A stretch of 64,000 nucleotides of DNA from Corynebacterium epidermidicanis. GTDB taxonomy: Bacteria > Actinomycetota > Actinomycetes > Mycobacteriales > Mycobacteriaceae. Location: assembly GCF_001021025.1 (NCBI RefSeq), contig NZ_CP011541.1, positions 1 through 64,000 on the forward strand. Reading direction: 5' to 3'. Numbering within the stretch: position 1 is the stretch's first letter; every line of letters begins with the position of its first letter. A program made the position numbers and the translations under genes. The notes beneath the pieces are model-generated. The model ran no database searches. It saw only the letters and a list, made by a program, of their open reading frames with translations, and was not told the origin of the DNA. Positions 1 through 10,285 of this stretch are shown here, piece after piece.

Positions 1-1490
1 GTGCAGCAAAATCCGGAACAACTTCACGCCCAATGGCAGGACGTGGTTGCTGAACTCACCCGGCGCTCCCAGGAGCCCAATTCGGGCATCGCACCGCTCA
101 CTAAGAGGCAGCTGGGGTTCCTCCAGTTGTCACCCCCATCACTTTCGTCCCCGGTTTCGCCCTATTGGCCACGCCCCACGAAATGGCCAAAGAGGTCGTC
201 GAAAACGAATTGGCCGAGCCTATCGAACAGGTCCTGCAATCGATGCTCGGTGCCCACACGAGGTTGGCTGTTTCGGTAGCTCCCACCGAAACCTTGCCGG
301 CGGCGTCATCCCCGCAACCGGTCGTCGAGAAGCTGCCCGACGACTGGGCGGAGGTCCACATTCCGGTTGCGGAAGAGCCGGAACCCCCAGCCCCGGTAAC
401 GCCGGTGGCCCCGGAACCGCAGCGCATTGCTCGCGAGCAGCGCAACCCGCGTTCCGATGTCACGCTCAACCCGCGCTACACGTTTGAAAACTTCGTCATT
501 GGTGGGTCCAATCGCTTCCCGCACGCGGCGGCCGTCGCCGTAGCGGAGTCCCTGGCCACGGCCTACAACCCCCTGTTTATTTGGGGCGGTTCCGGTCTGG
601 GTAAAACCCACCTGCTGCACGCGATCGGCAACTACGCCCAGGTCCTGCAACCGGGGTTGCGGGTTCGGTATGTGTCTTCCGAGGAATTCACCAACGACTA
701 CATCAACTCGGTGCGCGACGACCGCCAGGAAAAATTCAAGCAGCGCTACCGCAACCTGGACATCCTGATGGTCGACGACATCCAATTCCTCGAGGGCAAG
801 GAAGGTACGCAGGAAGAGTTCTTCCACACCTTCAACGCTTTGCACCAGGCAGACAAGCAAATTGTGCTGAGCTCGGACCGCTCGCCGAATGACCTCTCGA
901 TTCTTACGGATCGCCTGCTGACCCGCTTCAAGGCCGGCCTGATCGTGGACATCCAGCCTCCAGACCTGGAAACCCGGATCGCTATTTTGTCGAAGAAGGC
1001 CAAGCTTGACGGGACGGTGGTTCAGCACGACGTCCTCGAGTTGATCGCCTCGCGGTTCGACACCTCGATCCGCGAACTCGAAGGCGCCTTGATTAGGGTC
1101 ATCGCGTATTCCTCGCTGATCCGAGAGCCACTTGATCGACGCACCGCCGAGATCGCACTGCAAGACATCATGCCTAGCAGCGAAGACCCCGAAATTTCGG
1201 CGACCTCGATCATCCAACAGACGGCCGAATATTTTGAACTTAATGAGGATGCGTTGACCGGCACCGGGAAAACCCGCGCCGTGGCGCACGCTCGACAGTT
1301 AGCCATGTACCTCTGCCGCGAACTCACCGACTTGTCGCTGCCACGCATCGGGCAGTTCTTCGGAGGCAAGGACCACACGACCGTGATGTACGCGGTGCGC
1401 AAGATCAACCGCGAAATCAACGAGAAGCGTGACACGTACGACCAGATCCAGGCCATTACCTCACGAATTAAGTCTAAGAACCGCAGCTAG
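1..1490 (+). CDS. dnaA: Chromosomal replication initiator DnaA, with apparent frameshift
   Basis: DnaA binds DnaA boxes in the origin and opens the duplex. The GTG at base 1 begins domain I in frame 1 (MQQNPEQLHAQWQDVV). After codon 43 the family sequence continues in frame 3 (VTPITFVPGF), so one G appears to be missing at 129/130 (ttgtc where ttggtc is expected). Restoring it gives about 496 residues. From there on the protein is intact: AAA+ Walker A GGSGLGKT near residue 196, Walker B MVDDIQF, and the C-terminal box-binding signature DHTTVMYAVRKI near residue 457. DnaA is essential, so this is a sequencing error or the cell restarts at TTG 165 or ATG 183, which would lose domain I. The base-1 start sets the chromosome coordinate origin. 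Confidence 0.93.
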
Positions 1491-1500
1491 CTGATTGATT

Positions 1501-1545
1501 GGGGCTTGGGGCGCTCTTTTTGAGGGCTCCCGAGCCCCTTTTTTT
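1501..1545 (+). terminator. Rho-independent terminator of dnaA
   Basis: The arms ggggcttggg and cccgagcccc pair with one G-T wobble, and the second arm runs straight into a T7 tract. It lies 11 bases past the dnaA stop and separates dnaA transcription from the origin region. Confidence 0.8.
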
Positions 1546-1556
1546 GCGCTGCAGAC

Positions 1557-1660
1557 CTGCTATGTCGTCCCTTCGTGGTAGTCGGACTACGCAGAACGCC
1601 CAAAAAACCGCCAAAAATAGGCCCGGTAGGTAGTCCGACTACCGTGAGGGGACGCAGTAG
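1557..1660. repeat. Inverted repeat related to the core of the 263-bp elements
   Basis: The left arm (ctatgtcgtcccttcg, then gtagtcggactac, 1559-1590) faces the right arm (gtagtccgactac, then cgtgaggggacgcagtag, 1630-1660). The same arrangement, beginning gctgca..ctatgtcgtc, forms the core of the elements at 18820 and 25300. This copy lacks their outer terminal repeats and their central A/T-rich spacer. The 13-mer gtagtcSgactac is itself palindromic. Confidence 0.8.
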
Positions 1661-1720
1661 GGCTATTGAAGCCCTTCAACTCAGGCGCAGCCGACCCGAA
1701 TAGACTGCCCAACCCCCGCC

Positions 1721-1801
1721 CGCCGCCTACCGACGCCAGCCGCCGCCTACCGACGCCAGCCGCCGCCTACCGACGCCCGCCGCCCACCTACCGACGCCCG
1801 C
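1721..1801. repeat. 20-bp tandem repeat, four units, beside the origin
   Basis: The unit cgccgcctaccgacgccagc occurs twice exactly (1721-1740, 1741-1760), then once with one change, then as a 21-base variant ending near 1801. It has no convincing reading frame or start codon. It lies between the dnaA terminator and the first DnaA box. Confidence 0.85.
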
Positions 1802-1840
1802 CGACAAACCAGGCGTCCGCCCTAGACACAAACCAGAAAG

Positions 1841-2160
1841 CTATCCACAGACTTATCCACACCTGTGTAATTACAACTTTGTAATTCGGTGAGCCTCATC
1901 ACAAAACTGGCGTCCAGGCGCACATTCCGACCCTGTGCACAACTGCCTGAAACCGTGGTATAGAAAGGTGGACAATGTGTGGACAACCCCGACCTGCTCA
2001 AGTTCTCCACAATTGAGGCAAGTTATCCACCGAAATACCACAAGTTATCCACAGGCAAGACTCGCCGATACGAGCTGCACGAATTACATCTTTTCCACAG
2101 ATTGCACAGCACTTACTGTTGTTCCCATCTTTAAACTTGTAATTTCTAAAGCAGAAAAGG
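1841..2160. other. Origin of replication region (oriC), DnaA boxes
   Basis: This is the dnaA-dnaN spacer. Perfect TTATCCACA boxes lie at 1853-1861 and 2045-2053. One-mismatch relatives lie at 1841-1849 (CTATCCACA), 2003-2011 (TTCTCCACA), 2023-2031 (TTATCCACC), 2091-2099 (TTTTCCACA) and 1978-1986 on the minus strand (TTGTCCACA). The stretch 2110-2160 is A/T-rich and could be the unwinding element. The dnaN promoter must lie between here and 2305. Confidence 0.8.
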
Positions 2161-2305
2161 GGCCTGGGGAGAAGTTGTCATCGAGCGTCGCAGACGCCTC
2201 GAGGCAACCAAGCCGGAACGAATGACAAAAGTTCCCTAATCTCGTCTGAGCCAGGTACGTTTGTTTGTAATTCCAAGATTCGGATCGCAAGGAGATTTCT
2301 CGAGC

Positions 2306-3487
2306 ATGGACCAGCAAGCTGTAACCTTCCGCGTCGCGAAGGACGATTTCGCCAGCGCGGTAGCGTGGGTGGCGCGTAGCCTGCCATCGAAGCCAACTCA
2401 ACCGGTTTTGCGCGGCATGCTGATCACCGCTGACGACGAGGGCCTCGAACTCGCAGGTTTCGACTACGAAGTCTCCACCAAGCAGCGGATTTCTGCTGAA
2501 GTTTCCCAGTCCGGTCGTATTGCCGTAGCTGGCAAGTTGATCGCGGAAATCGTTGCGACCCTGCCGAACAAGCCTGTCGACGTCACCCTCGACGGCTCGA
2601 AAGTGTTGGTTTCCTGTGGTGCTTCGCGCTTCGAACTGCCAAGCATCCCGCTGGATGACTACCCGCAGCTACCGGCTTTGCCGGAAGTCACTGGCGCGAT
2701 CGATCCGAAGTTGTTCACCGATGCCGTCACCCAGGTCGCTACCGCGGCCGGTCGCGATGAAACCCTGCCGATGCTCACCGGCGTGCATTTGGAGATCAAT
2801 GGCGAAGAAGTCCTGCTTGCTGCCACGGACCGTTTCCGCCTCGCGGTGCGCAAGTTCAACTGGATTCCACGCAATCCGCAGGTCGAGGCTAAGCTGCTGA
2901 TCCCAGCCAAGACCCTGCTGGAGAACGCGCGCAGCCTGGATACCAGCCTCAACGACCCAGTTGAAATCGCAGTTGGCAACGAGGAAATCGGTGCTGAAGG
3001 GCTGTTTGGTGTTCACGCCGATACTCGCCAGACCACCACCCGTATGCTCGACGCCGACTTCCCGAACTTCCAACCTTTGCTGCCAAAGACGCACACCTCG
3101 ATCGCTACCGTGGAGATTGGGCCACTGCAGGATGCCATCAAGCGTGTTTCCTTGGTTGCTGATCGAAATGCCCAGATTCGGATGAGTTTCTCGGAGGGCC
3201 AGGTCATCCTGGACGCCGGTGGTAACGATTCTGGTCACGCCGAAGAAGTCCTACCTTGTGCTTTTGCAGGTGAACCGCTGCATATCGCCTTCAATCCGGG
3301 TTACCTCAAGGACGGCCTGGCGGTGATCCGCACCCCGCGTGTTGTTTTTGGTTTCACCCAACCTTCCCGCCCGGCGATCATGATCCCAGAACCACAAGAA
3401 CTCCCGGAGGCGAGCGAAAACGGCGAGTTCCCAACCCCGGAAACCGACTTCACTTACCTCCTGATGCCGGTTCGTCTGCCAGGCTAA
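2306..3487 (+). CDS. dnaN: DNA polymerase III sliding clamp, beta subunit
   Basis: This is the ring-shaped clamp that tethers the replicative polymerase to DNA. The ATG at 2306 gives 393 residues, normal for the family, and has AAGGAG about 10 bases upstream; an in-frame upstream start at 2261 has no such site. The N-terminus MDQQAVTFRVAKDDFASAV and the C-terminal segment ending in YLLMPVRLPG are typical of actinobacterial clamps. recF starts 12 bases after the stop, so dnaN, recF and dciA probably share a transcript. Confidence 0.97.
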   Translation: MDQQAVTFRVAKDDFASAVAWVARSLPSKPTQPVLRGMLITADDEGLELAGFDYEVSTKQRISAEVSQSGRIAVAGKLIAEIVATLPNKPVDVTLDGSKVLVSCGASRFELPSIPLDDYPQLPALPEVTGAIDPKLFTDAVTQVATAAGRDETLPMLTGVHLEINGEEVLLAATDRFRLAVRKFNWIPRNPQVEAKLLIPAKTLLENARSLDTSLNDPVEIAVGNEEIGAEGLFGVHADTRQTTTRMLDADFPNFQPLLPKTHTSIATVEIGPLQDAIKRVSLVADRNAQIRMSFSEGQVILDAGGNDSGHAEEVLPCAFAGEPLHIAFNPGYLKDGLAVIRTPRVVFGFTQPSRPAIMIPEPQELPEASENGEFPTPETDFTYLLMPVRLPG

Positions 3488-3499
3488 GCCGAATAAACT

Positions 3500-4672
3500 G
3501 TGTTTCTGCGCCATCTGAAGCTAAGGGACTTTCGTTCCTGGCCCGAGCTTTCCCTCGAGCTCACCCCAGGAATGACGGTTTTTGTGGGCCGCAATGGCTT
3601 CGGCAAGACGAATATCGTCGAAGCCATCGGCTATGTCGCTCACCTCGGCAGCCACCGCGTTTCCCAGGATGCACCATTGGTCCGGGCGGGTGCGGACAGC
3701 GCGCGTATCTCTGCCACGGCGGTCAATGAAGGCCGGGAGCTCACCGCACACCTGCTACTCAAACCACACAGTGCCAACCAGGCGCAGCTCAATCGTACGA
3801 AACTTAAAAGCCCGCGCGAGGTTCTCGGCGTGGTCAAGACGGTGTTGTTTGCCCCGGAGGATCTCGCTCTGGTGCGCGGGGAGCCCGCCGAACGACGCCG
3901 CTACCTCGACCAAATCCTGGCCACCCGCATGCCGCGCGTCGCCGGTGTCAAGGCAGATTATGATCGCGTTTTGAAGCAGCGAAATGCCCTGCTCAAGTCA
4001 GCCTCTGCTGCTTTGCGACGTGGCTATGACGACAACGAAGGTGGCGCAGCGCTGGCAACTTTGGACGTGTGGGACGCACAACTTGCAAGTCTCGGTGGCC
4101 AACTCATTGCGCACCGGATCCGGCTCGCAGCCGAATTGGAGACTTTTGTCGCGGCCGCATATTCCCAGATCGCCCCGGAGTCCCGCCCTGCAGGTTTGAG
4201 TTACCTTTCCTCTGTGCCGGAGGCAGGTGCAGACCCGGACATCAACGAGGCACTCATGCTCACTGAGCTCGCGGCAAAGCGGCACCGCGAGATCGAACGC
4301 GGCCTTTCCCTCGTTGGCCCCCACCGCGACGACCTTGAGCTGATGCTCGGCGACCAACCCGCCAAAGGCTTCGCGAGCCACGGCGAAACCTGGACGTATG
4401 CCCTCTCTCTCCGTATCGCCGAGTTCAACCTGCTGCGTACCGACGGCACCGATCCCATCCTCATCCTCGACGATGTCTTCGCCGAGCTCGATGCTAAGCG
4501 ACGCCGCGCCCTGGTCGACATCGCAGCTGGAGTAGAACAGGTGCTCATTACCGCGGCTGTCGACGGCGATCTCCCAGATAATCTGGGGGAAACCAATATC
4601 ACCCGGCACCGAATCACCGTGCGCGATCTCGCCGAAGGGGGACGGATTTCGGAGTTGGATGCCGATGACTAG
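3500..4672 (+). CDS. recF: DNA replication and repair protein RecF
   Basis: RecF is an SMC/ABC-like ATPase that loads RecA at gaps. The GTG start gives 390 residues. Visible motifs are Walker A GRNGFGKT near residue 30, the signature region around [13 protein letters not shown], and Walker [13 protein letters not shown] near residue 325. Its last 14 bases overlap the next gene, which indicates translational coupling. Confidence 0.96.
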   Translation: MFLRHLKLRDFRSWPELSLELTPGMTVFVGRNGFGKTNIVEAIGYVAHLGSHRVSQDAPLVRAGADSARISATAVNEGRELTAHLLLKPHSANQAQLNRTKLKSPREVLGVVKTVLFAPEDLALVRGEPAERRRYLDQILATRMPRVAGVKADYDRVLKQRNALLKSASAALRRGYDDNEGGAALATLDVWDAQLASLGGQLIAHRIRLAAELETFVAAAYSQIAPESRPAGLSYLSSVPEAGADPDINEALMLTELAAKRHREIERGLSLVGPHRDDLELMLGDQPAKGFASHGETWTYALSLRIAEFNLLRTDGTDPILILDDVFAELDAKRRRALVDIAAGVEQVLITAAVDGDLPDNLGETNITRHRITVRDLAEGGRISELDADD

Positions 4673-5198
4673 CGAAGATCCTATCCAGCAGGCGTTCGAA
4701 CAGATGCGGGCCGAGGCGAAGAAGCGCGTTGGCTATGTTCCCGACTTGAACAAACAGGTTGAGCGACGGAGGTTGGAAAAACCCACCAAGCCGAAGATGC
4801 GGGGCATCCCTACCGGGAGGGACGGGCGTCGATTAGCCAGGCGTGACCAGACGGTTTCCTTGTCGTCGGTTCTCAACCAGGAGATCAAGGCTCGGGGTTG
4901 GCAGCGGGAAATTGCTGGTGGCTGGGTGAATTCGCACTGGGCCGAGTTGGTGGGGCCGAACATTGCGCAGCATACAAAAGTAGAGATGCTAAAGGACAAG
5001 AAGCTGTTTATCACGTGCGATTCAACGGCATGGGCGACGAACCTGCGGATGATGCAGCGTCAAATTTTGCAGCAAATCGCGGCTCATGTTGGGCCGGACA
5101 TTATCGCTGAACTGCGTATTTTTGGTCCGCAAGCGCCGAGTTGGCGGAAGGGGCCATTGCATGTGAAGGGGCGTGGGCCGCGGGATACGTATGGGTAA
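4659..5198 (+). CDS. dciA: DUF721 protein, DciA-type helicase loader
   Basis: The protein is about 179 residues (ATG 4659; ATG 4665 is an alternative, two codons later). The C-terminal half has the DUF721 fold: [19 protein letters not shown], then [19 protein letters not shown], then LRIFGP. DciA proteins deliver the DnaB helicase to the origin in bacteria that lack DnaC, and in actinobacteria the gene follows recF, as here. The N-terminal 80 residues are basic and low in complexity. A short piece of this gene (WATNLR..MQ) reappears at 6040-6070. Confidence 0.9.
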   Translation: MPMTSEDPIQQAFEQMRAEAKKRVGYVPDLNKQVERRRLEKPTKPKMRGIPTGRDGRRLARRDQTVSLSSVLNQEIKARGWQREIAGGWVNSHWAELVGPNIAQHTKVEMLKDKKLFITCDSTAWATNLRMMQRQILQQIAAHVGPDIIAELRIFGPQAPSWRKGPLHVKGRGPRDTYG

Positions 5199-5310
5199 CA
5201 GATGGCTGCAGCATTACGAAATAGTAACGATTATCGTTTAGGTGTTGAATATCGATAAATGATGTTTGAATCTAGATGTGTTACTTCCCTTCTACTCCGA
5301 AAGGATCGAC

Positions 5311-5808
5311 ATGTTTAGAAAAAAAGCAGTGCTTATCGTTGCCTGTATGACTGGAATTGCTAGCCTGACTGTTCCAGTTGCTGTGGCTGCACCGGCGGAG
5401 TCTGTAACGGCGGGTGTTCCGGAACAATCCAACGTTCCTGCCGTTCGCGAAGCTCAAGAGCAGTATCGCCAAACCGCTTCTCCAGAGGAATATGCAGCAG
5501 CGATGCGGGCATTTGAAGAGCTGCAGACTGAAGGATTGATTTCGCGGCAATCTGAAGCTGGCCCGGATAACTCGGTTCGTGGATTCGGTTGTGTTTCCAT
5601 TCCGAAGTGGGCAGTAGTCGCACTTGCTTGGGATATGATCGCCCGTGGGGCAGTCGTCGGTACCGTTGGGGGATTCCTGGACACCACAATTGTTGGCCTG
5701 CCTGCAGGTGCAGTCTTGAACGCACTCGGAATTGCAGCAGGTACTAGTGGTAACGGAGTGCTTTATTGGGCCGACCATACAGATTGGCCAAAAAATATCT
5801 GCTTGTAG
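5311..5808 (+). CDS. Secreted glycine-rich protein, cassette copy 1 (bacteriocin-like?)
   Basis: I do not recognise a named family. The ATG at 5311 follows GAAAGGATC and gives 165 residues; upstream in-frame codons lack a ribosome site. Residues 1-28 form a signal peptide (FRKKAVLIV.., AVAAPA cleavage). Residues 30-90 are a hydrophilic pro-region. From residue 92 comes a glycine- and alanine-rich hydrophobic domain that starts GFGCVSIPKWAVVALAW and ends DWPKNICL, with only two cysteines there (94 and 164), which could form a disulfide. A 35-codon membrane peptide follows 8 bases downstream, and related pairs recur twice. A secreted precursor with a small membrane partner fits a bacteriocin and its immunity protein, but that is inference. 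Confidence 0.75.
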   Translation: MFRKKAVLIVACMTGIASLTVPVAVAAPAESVTAGVPEQSNVPAVREAQEQYRQTASPEEYAAAMRAFEELQTEGLISRQSEAGPDNSVRGFGCVSIPKWAVVALAWDMIARGAVVGTVGGFLDTTIVGLPAGAVLNALGIAAGTSGNGVLYWADHTDWPKNICL

Positions 5809-5816
5809 GAGTATTC

Positions 5817-5924
5817 ATGCCTGGCTGGTTTATCGGCTTAATAGTTACATTCTTGGCATCCATTGTTGGGCCTCTCATCTCCAAAGTGAGATCCAAGAAG
5901 AAGACACCGGACGACTCCAAGTAA
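5817..5924 (+). CDS. 35-residue membrane peptide, cassette copy 1 partner
   Basis: The ATG at 5817 follows a GTAGGAG site. The product is one hydrophobic segment (FIGLIVTFLASIVGPLI) and a basic tail (SKVRSKKKTPDDSK). It is probably co-translated with the secreted protein. Size and topology resemble small immunity or chaperone-like membrane peptides. No homologue is recognised, so the function is unknown. Confidence comes from the good ribosome site and the same arrangement after copies 2 and 3. Confidence 0.65.
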   Translation: MPGWFIGLIVTFLASIVGPLISKVRSKKKTPDDSK

Positions 5925-6054
5925 AAGGGAAAATTAGGCTCATTCTCTTTTCACGAGAGTGGGTCATTTAGTTTCCTAAATTTATTTGATGACAGCAGAA
6001 ATGTTTAGAAGAGTAAATACAGTGGCAGAATAGTCGTCATGTGCGGGCGACCTG

Positions 6055-6393
6055 GGCCACGAACCTGCGGAATATGCAGCAGCGATGCGGGCATGTGAAG
6101 AGCTACAACGTGCCGGTGTAAATACAACAAGTCAAATGCCCAACGGGAGCGAGGTTGCTCCACGTGGAATTGGGTGCATTTCGATTCAGAAATGGGCTGT
6201 TGTCGCATACGCGTGGCAGATGAGGCTCGGAGGAATCGTCGAAACTGCAGTTGGCGGTGCAGCGACCGGAAGGATCCTTGGAACTCCAGCAGGTGTAGTT
6301 CTAAGTCTCATTGGAGCCGACGTGGTTGAAATTGGGAGTCAGTTGCTTGCTTGGGTAGACGCTACTAATTGGCCAAAATCGATTTGTATTTGA
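6055..6393 (+). pseudogene. Secreted glycine-rich protein, cassette copy 2, lacking its 5' end
   Basis: From EYAAAMRACEEL onward the frame parallels copy 1: a polar stretch, then GIGCISIQKWAVVAYAW, a glycine-rich core, and the end NWPKSICI, with both cysteines kept. The signal peptide and pro-region start are absent. Instead the 5' side reads WATNLR.MQQ in another frame, which matches the middle of dciA (about 5029-5060). The copy therefore seems to be joined to a dciA fragment at a shared atgcagc. ATG 6085 could start only an unexported product. Confidence 0.7.
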
Positions 6394-6408
6394 GTATTGG
6401 AGTAGAAA

Positions 6409-6567
6409 ATATCCCCTGAACTGTGGATTCCAAGCATTGATACTTTTATTTGCTTTGTCCTTGCCCTCATTCTCGGGAATCAGATTAAGCACCGGATGAA
6501 GGCTGAACAAAAGATTCGGGAACTCGAAGCTGTGCTCAATAGCAAAACGCTAACCGACGACAAATGA
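6409..6567 (+). pseudogene. Membrane peptide, cassette copy 2 partner, ATA in start position
   Basis: The frame reads SPELWIPSIDTFICFVLAL then ILGNQIKHRMKAEQKIRELE and ends TLTDDK. It has one membrane segment and a charged, possibly coiled tail, in the same place relative to copy 2 as the 35-residue peptide after copy 1. A GGAG lies 6 bases before ATA 6409, and no ATG, GTG or TTG precedes the membrane segment in frame. This looks like ATG changed to ATA, so the gene is probably silent. Confidence 0.5.
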
Positions 6568-6606
6568 CGCGCGCTATAACGATCGAATTTATTCAAGGAC
6601 AAGATC

Positions 6607-6774
6607 GTGCGGGGTGCAGTAGTTGCTGGAGCCGGTGGTTTCATTGACGCTACAATCCTTGGTTTTCCAGCAGGTGCAGTCTTGAACTCACTCGGAATTG
6701 CTGAAGAAACATCGGGTTACGCCTTGTCCGACTGGGCTGAATCTACTGATTGACCAAAGAGCGTGTGTATCTGA
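6607..6774 (+). pseudogene. Secreted glycine-rich protein, cassette copy 3, 3' remnant
   Basis: The frame reads VRGAVVAGAGGFIDATIL then GFPAGAVLNSLGIAEETSG and ends STD-stop-PKSVCI. It is closest to copy 1. The tryptophan codon of the conserved DWPK/NWPK motif has become TGA (6751-6753), and everything upstream of the hydrophobic core is missing. Confidence 0.75.
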
Positions 6775-6821
6775 TCCAGAGATGCTTTAAATACAGAAAA
6801 TGAAGCGAGCTAGGAGAATCC

Positions 6822-6938
6822 ATGTTCCCAGGATGGCCAATCGCTGTAGCGATGCTTATAGGCTCACAAGTTGTGTATTTCGTTGCGACCGCCTCACGCA
6901 GGAAACGAAACCGTGTAAAGGGACCAAAACATCAATAG
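6822..6938 (+). CDS. 38-residue membrane peptide, cassette copy 3 partner
   Basis: The ATG at 6822 follows CTAGGAGAATC, a strong ribosome site. The product MFPGWPIAVAMLIGSQVVYF.. has one membrane segment and a basic tail (ASRRKRNRVKGPKHQ). It starts like the copy 1 partner (MPGWFIG). Unlike its adjacent secreted-protein remnant it is intact, as expected if the membrane partner is kept as an orphan immunity function. Confidence 0.6.
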   Translation: MFPGWPIAVAMLIGSQVVYFVATASRRKRNRVKGPKHQ

Positions 6939-6962
6939 TGGAATGGTTCAAAGGTAAGGACC

Positions 6963-6999
6963 TTAGGCTCATTGTTTTGCTCAGATTCAATGAGCCTAA
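6963..6999 (+). terminator. Stem-loop after the peptide cassettes
   Basis: A perfect 12-base stem (ttaggctcattg, 6963-6974; caatgagcctaa, 6988-6999) is followed by a weak T-rich stretch. A degenerate version (ttaggctcattctc) follows copy 1 near 5936, so each cassette seems to have carried its own terminator. Confidence 0.6.
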
Positions 7000-7079
7000 T
7001 TTCCGTTTGAAGCAACTTATGATTTTCGGCACCGCGTCGAAAAGCTAGTCAAAAACCAAAAATACACGCCAGATTAGCG

Positions 7080-9205
<2,126 letters not shown>

Positions 9206-9206
<1 letters not shown>

Positions 9207-9271
9207 AGTTCCCCTCTGGCTGCTTGGCGAAACCTGCGCTGGGCGCTGTGCAAAAGCAGCCAGGGGAACTT
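9206..9271 (+). terminator. Long stem-loop after gyrB
   Basis: AAGTTCCCCTCTGGCTGC (9206-9223) pairs with GCAGCCAGGGGAACTT (9256-9271) with one bulge and begins at the gyrB stop. There is no T tract, so termination is not certain. It could instead protect the gyrB mRNA end. Confidence 0.55.
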
Positions 9272-9289
9272 AGAATAATTCCTTATCAA

Positions 9290-9310
9290 CCCAGTTTGTA
9301 TAGACTGGGG
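9290..9310 (+). promoter_or_regulatory. Inverted repeat over a possible promoter of the SbnA-like operon
   Basis: CCCAGT (9290-9295) and ACTGGG (9304-9309) surround gtatag, which resembles a -10 element. If so, transcription would begin close to the ATG at 9314 and the mRNA would be nearly leaderless. A repressor bound here would block the promoter; an iron or metal regulator is a guess. Confidence 0.35.
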
Positions 9311-9313
9311 AAC

Positions 9314-10285
9314 ATGAAAATTCCCCAAGGCCCATGTGAATCCATCGCCGATACCCTCGGAAACACCCCACTGGTAGCCTTGGGGAATTTCCCGTTGGAA
9401 AACCTCACCGCCTGGGCCAAACTCGAACAGTTCAACCCCGGTGGCAGCGCCAAAGACCGCACCGCGCATGCAATGGTCAAAGCAGCAGACATCAAACCGG
9501 GTGCCATGGTTATTGAGTCCAGCTCCGGCAACCTTGGACTAGCGCTGTCCCGCGAAGCAACGCTCGGGAAGTGGGATTTCCACTGCGTGGTCGATCAGCG
9601 CGCCAACAAAGCAACCGTTGCCTACATGCGCGCGATGGGGGCGACCATCCACGCCCTCACCAAACCCGACCCGGAAACAGGGGACTGGCTGATGGCCCGA
9701 CGAAATAAGGTCGCTGAACTGCTACAACAGCACCCCGAGGCCATCAACCTAGACCAGTACTCCAACCCGGCTGCCTTCACCGCCCACGCGCAAGGAACCA
9801 TGCGCGAGATTCACGCACAACTTGGCTTCGCCCCGGACTACCTCCTCGTTGCTGTCAGCACCACCGGCACGGTCGGCGGCTGTCTGCGCTACATTGCCGA
9901 ACACCAACTACCCACCCAAGTCATTGCAGTGGATGCCGAAGGCTCAGTGCTTTTCGACGGCCTTCGTGGCACCCGACACCTGCCTGGATTTGGCGCCGGT
10001 GTCGTGCCCGAGCTATCAGAATCCGTGAATCCGCACCGCGTGATGCGGGTTGCCGACGTGGCGTCGATAAGCGCTGCCCGCCGCCTCGCCCGCACCACGT
10101 CGATCCTGCCCGGTGCTTCGGGCGGGGCGGTAATCGCCGCGCTCCAGAAACTTGACGCTGAGGCGTCGGGGACAGCGGTGGTGGTGCTGCACGACGGCGG
10201 GAATGCGTACCTCGAGACGATTTACCGGGATGACTGGGTGCGCGAGAACCTGGGTGAAGAAGCGTTGGAGGAGATCAATGGCTAA
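9314..10285 (+). CDS. PLP-dependent synthase of the cysteine synthase family, SbnA-like
   Basis: A 323-residue fold-type II PLP enzyme. SIADTLGNTPLVAL and LEQFNPGGSAKDR place the PLP lysine at about residue 47; ESSSGNLG and STTGTVGG bind the phosphate. The phrase AKLEQFNPGGS and the length match SbnA, which joins O-phosphoserine and glutamate to make N-(2-amino-2-carboxyethyl)-glutamate, the precursor of 2,3-diaminopropionate in staphyloferrin B. Ordinary cysteine synthases are the alternative. The 8-base overlap with a gene carrying an SbnH-like domain favours the SbnA role. The ATG at 9314 is chosen because upstream frame lies inside gyrB. Confidence 0.8.
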   Translation: MKIPQGPCESIADTLGNTPLVALGNFPLENLTAWAKLEQFNPGGSAKDRTAHAMVKAADIKPGAMVIESSSGNLGLALSREATLGKWDFHCVVDQRANKATVAYMRAMGATIHALTKPDPETGDWLMARRNKVAELLQQHPEAINLDQYSNPAAFTAHAQGTMREIHAQLGFAPDYLLVAVSTTGTVGGCLRYIAEHQLPTQVIAVDAEGSVLFDGLRGTRHLPGFGAGVVPELSESVNPHRVMRVADVASISAARRLARTTSILPGASGGAVIAALQKLDAEASGTAVVVLHDGGNAYLETIYRDDWVRENLGEEALEEING

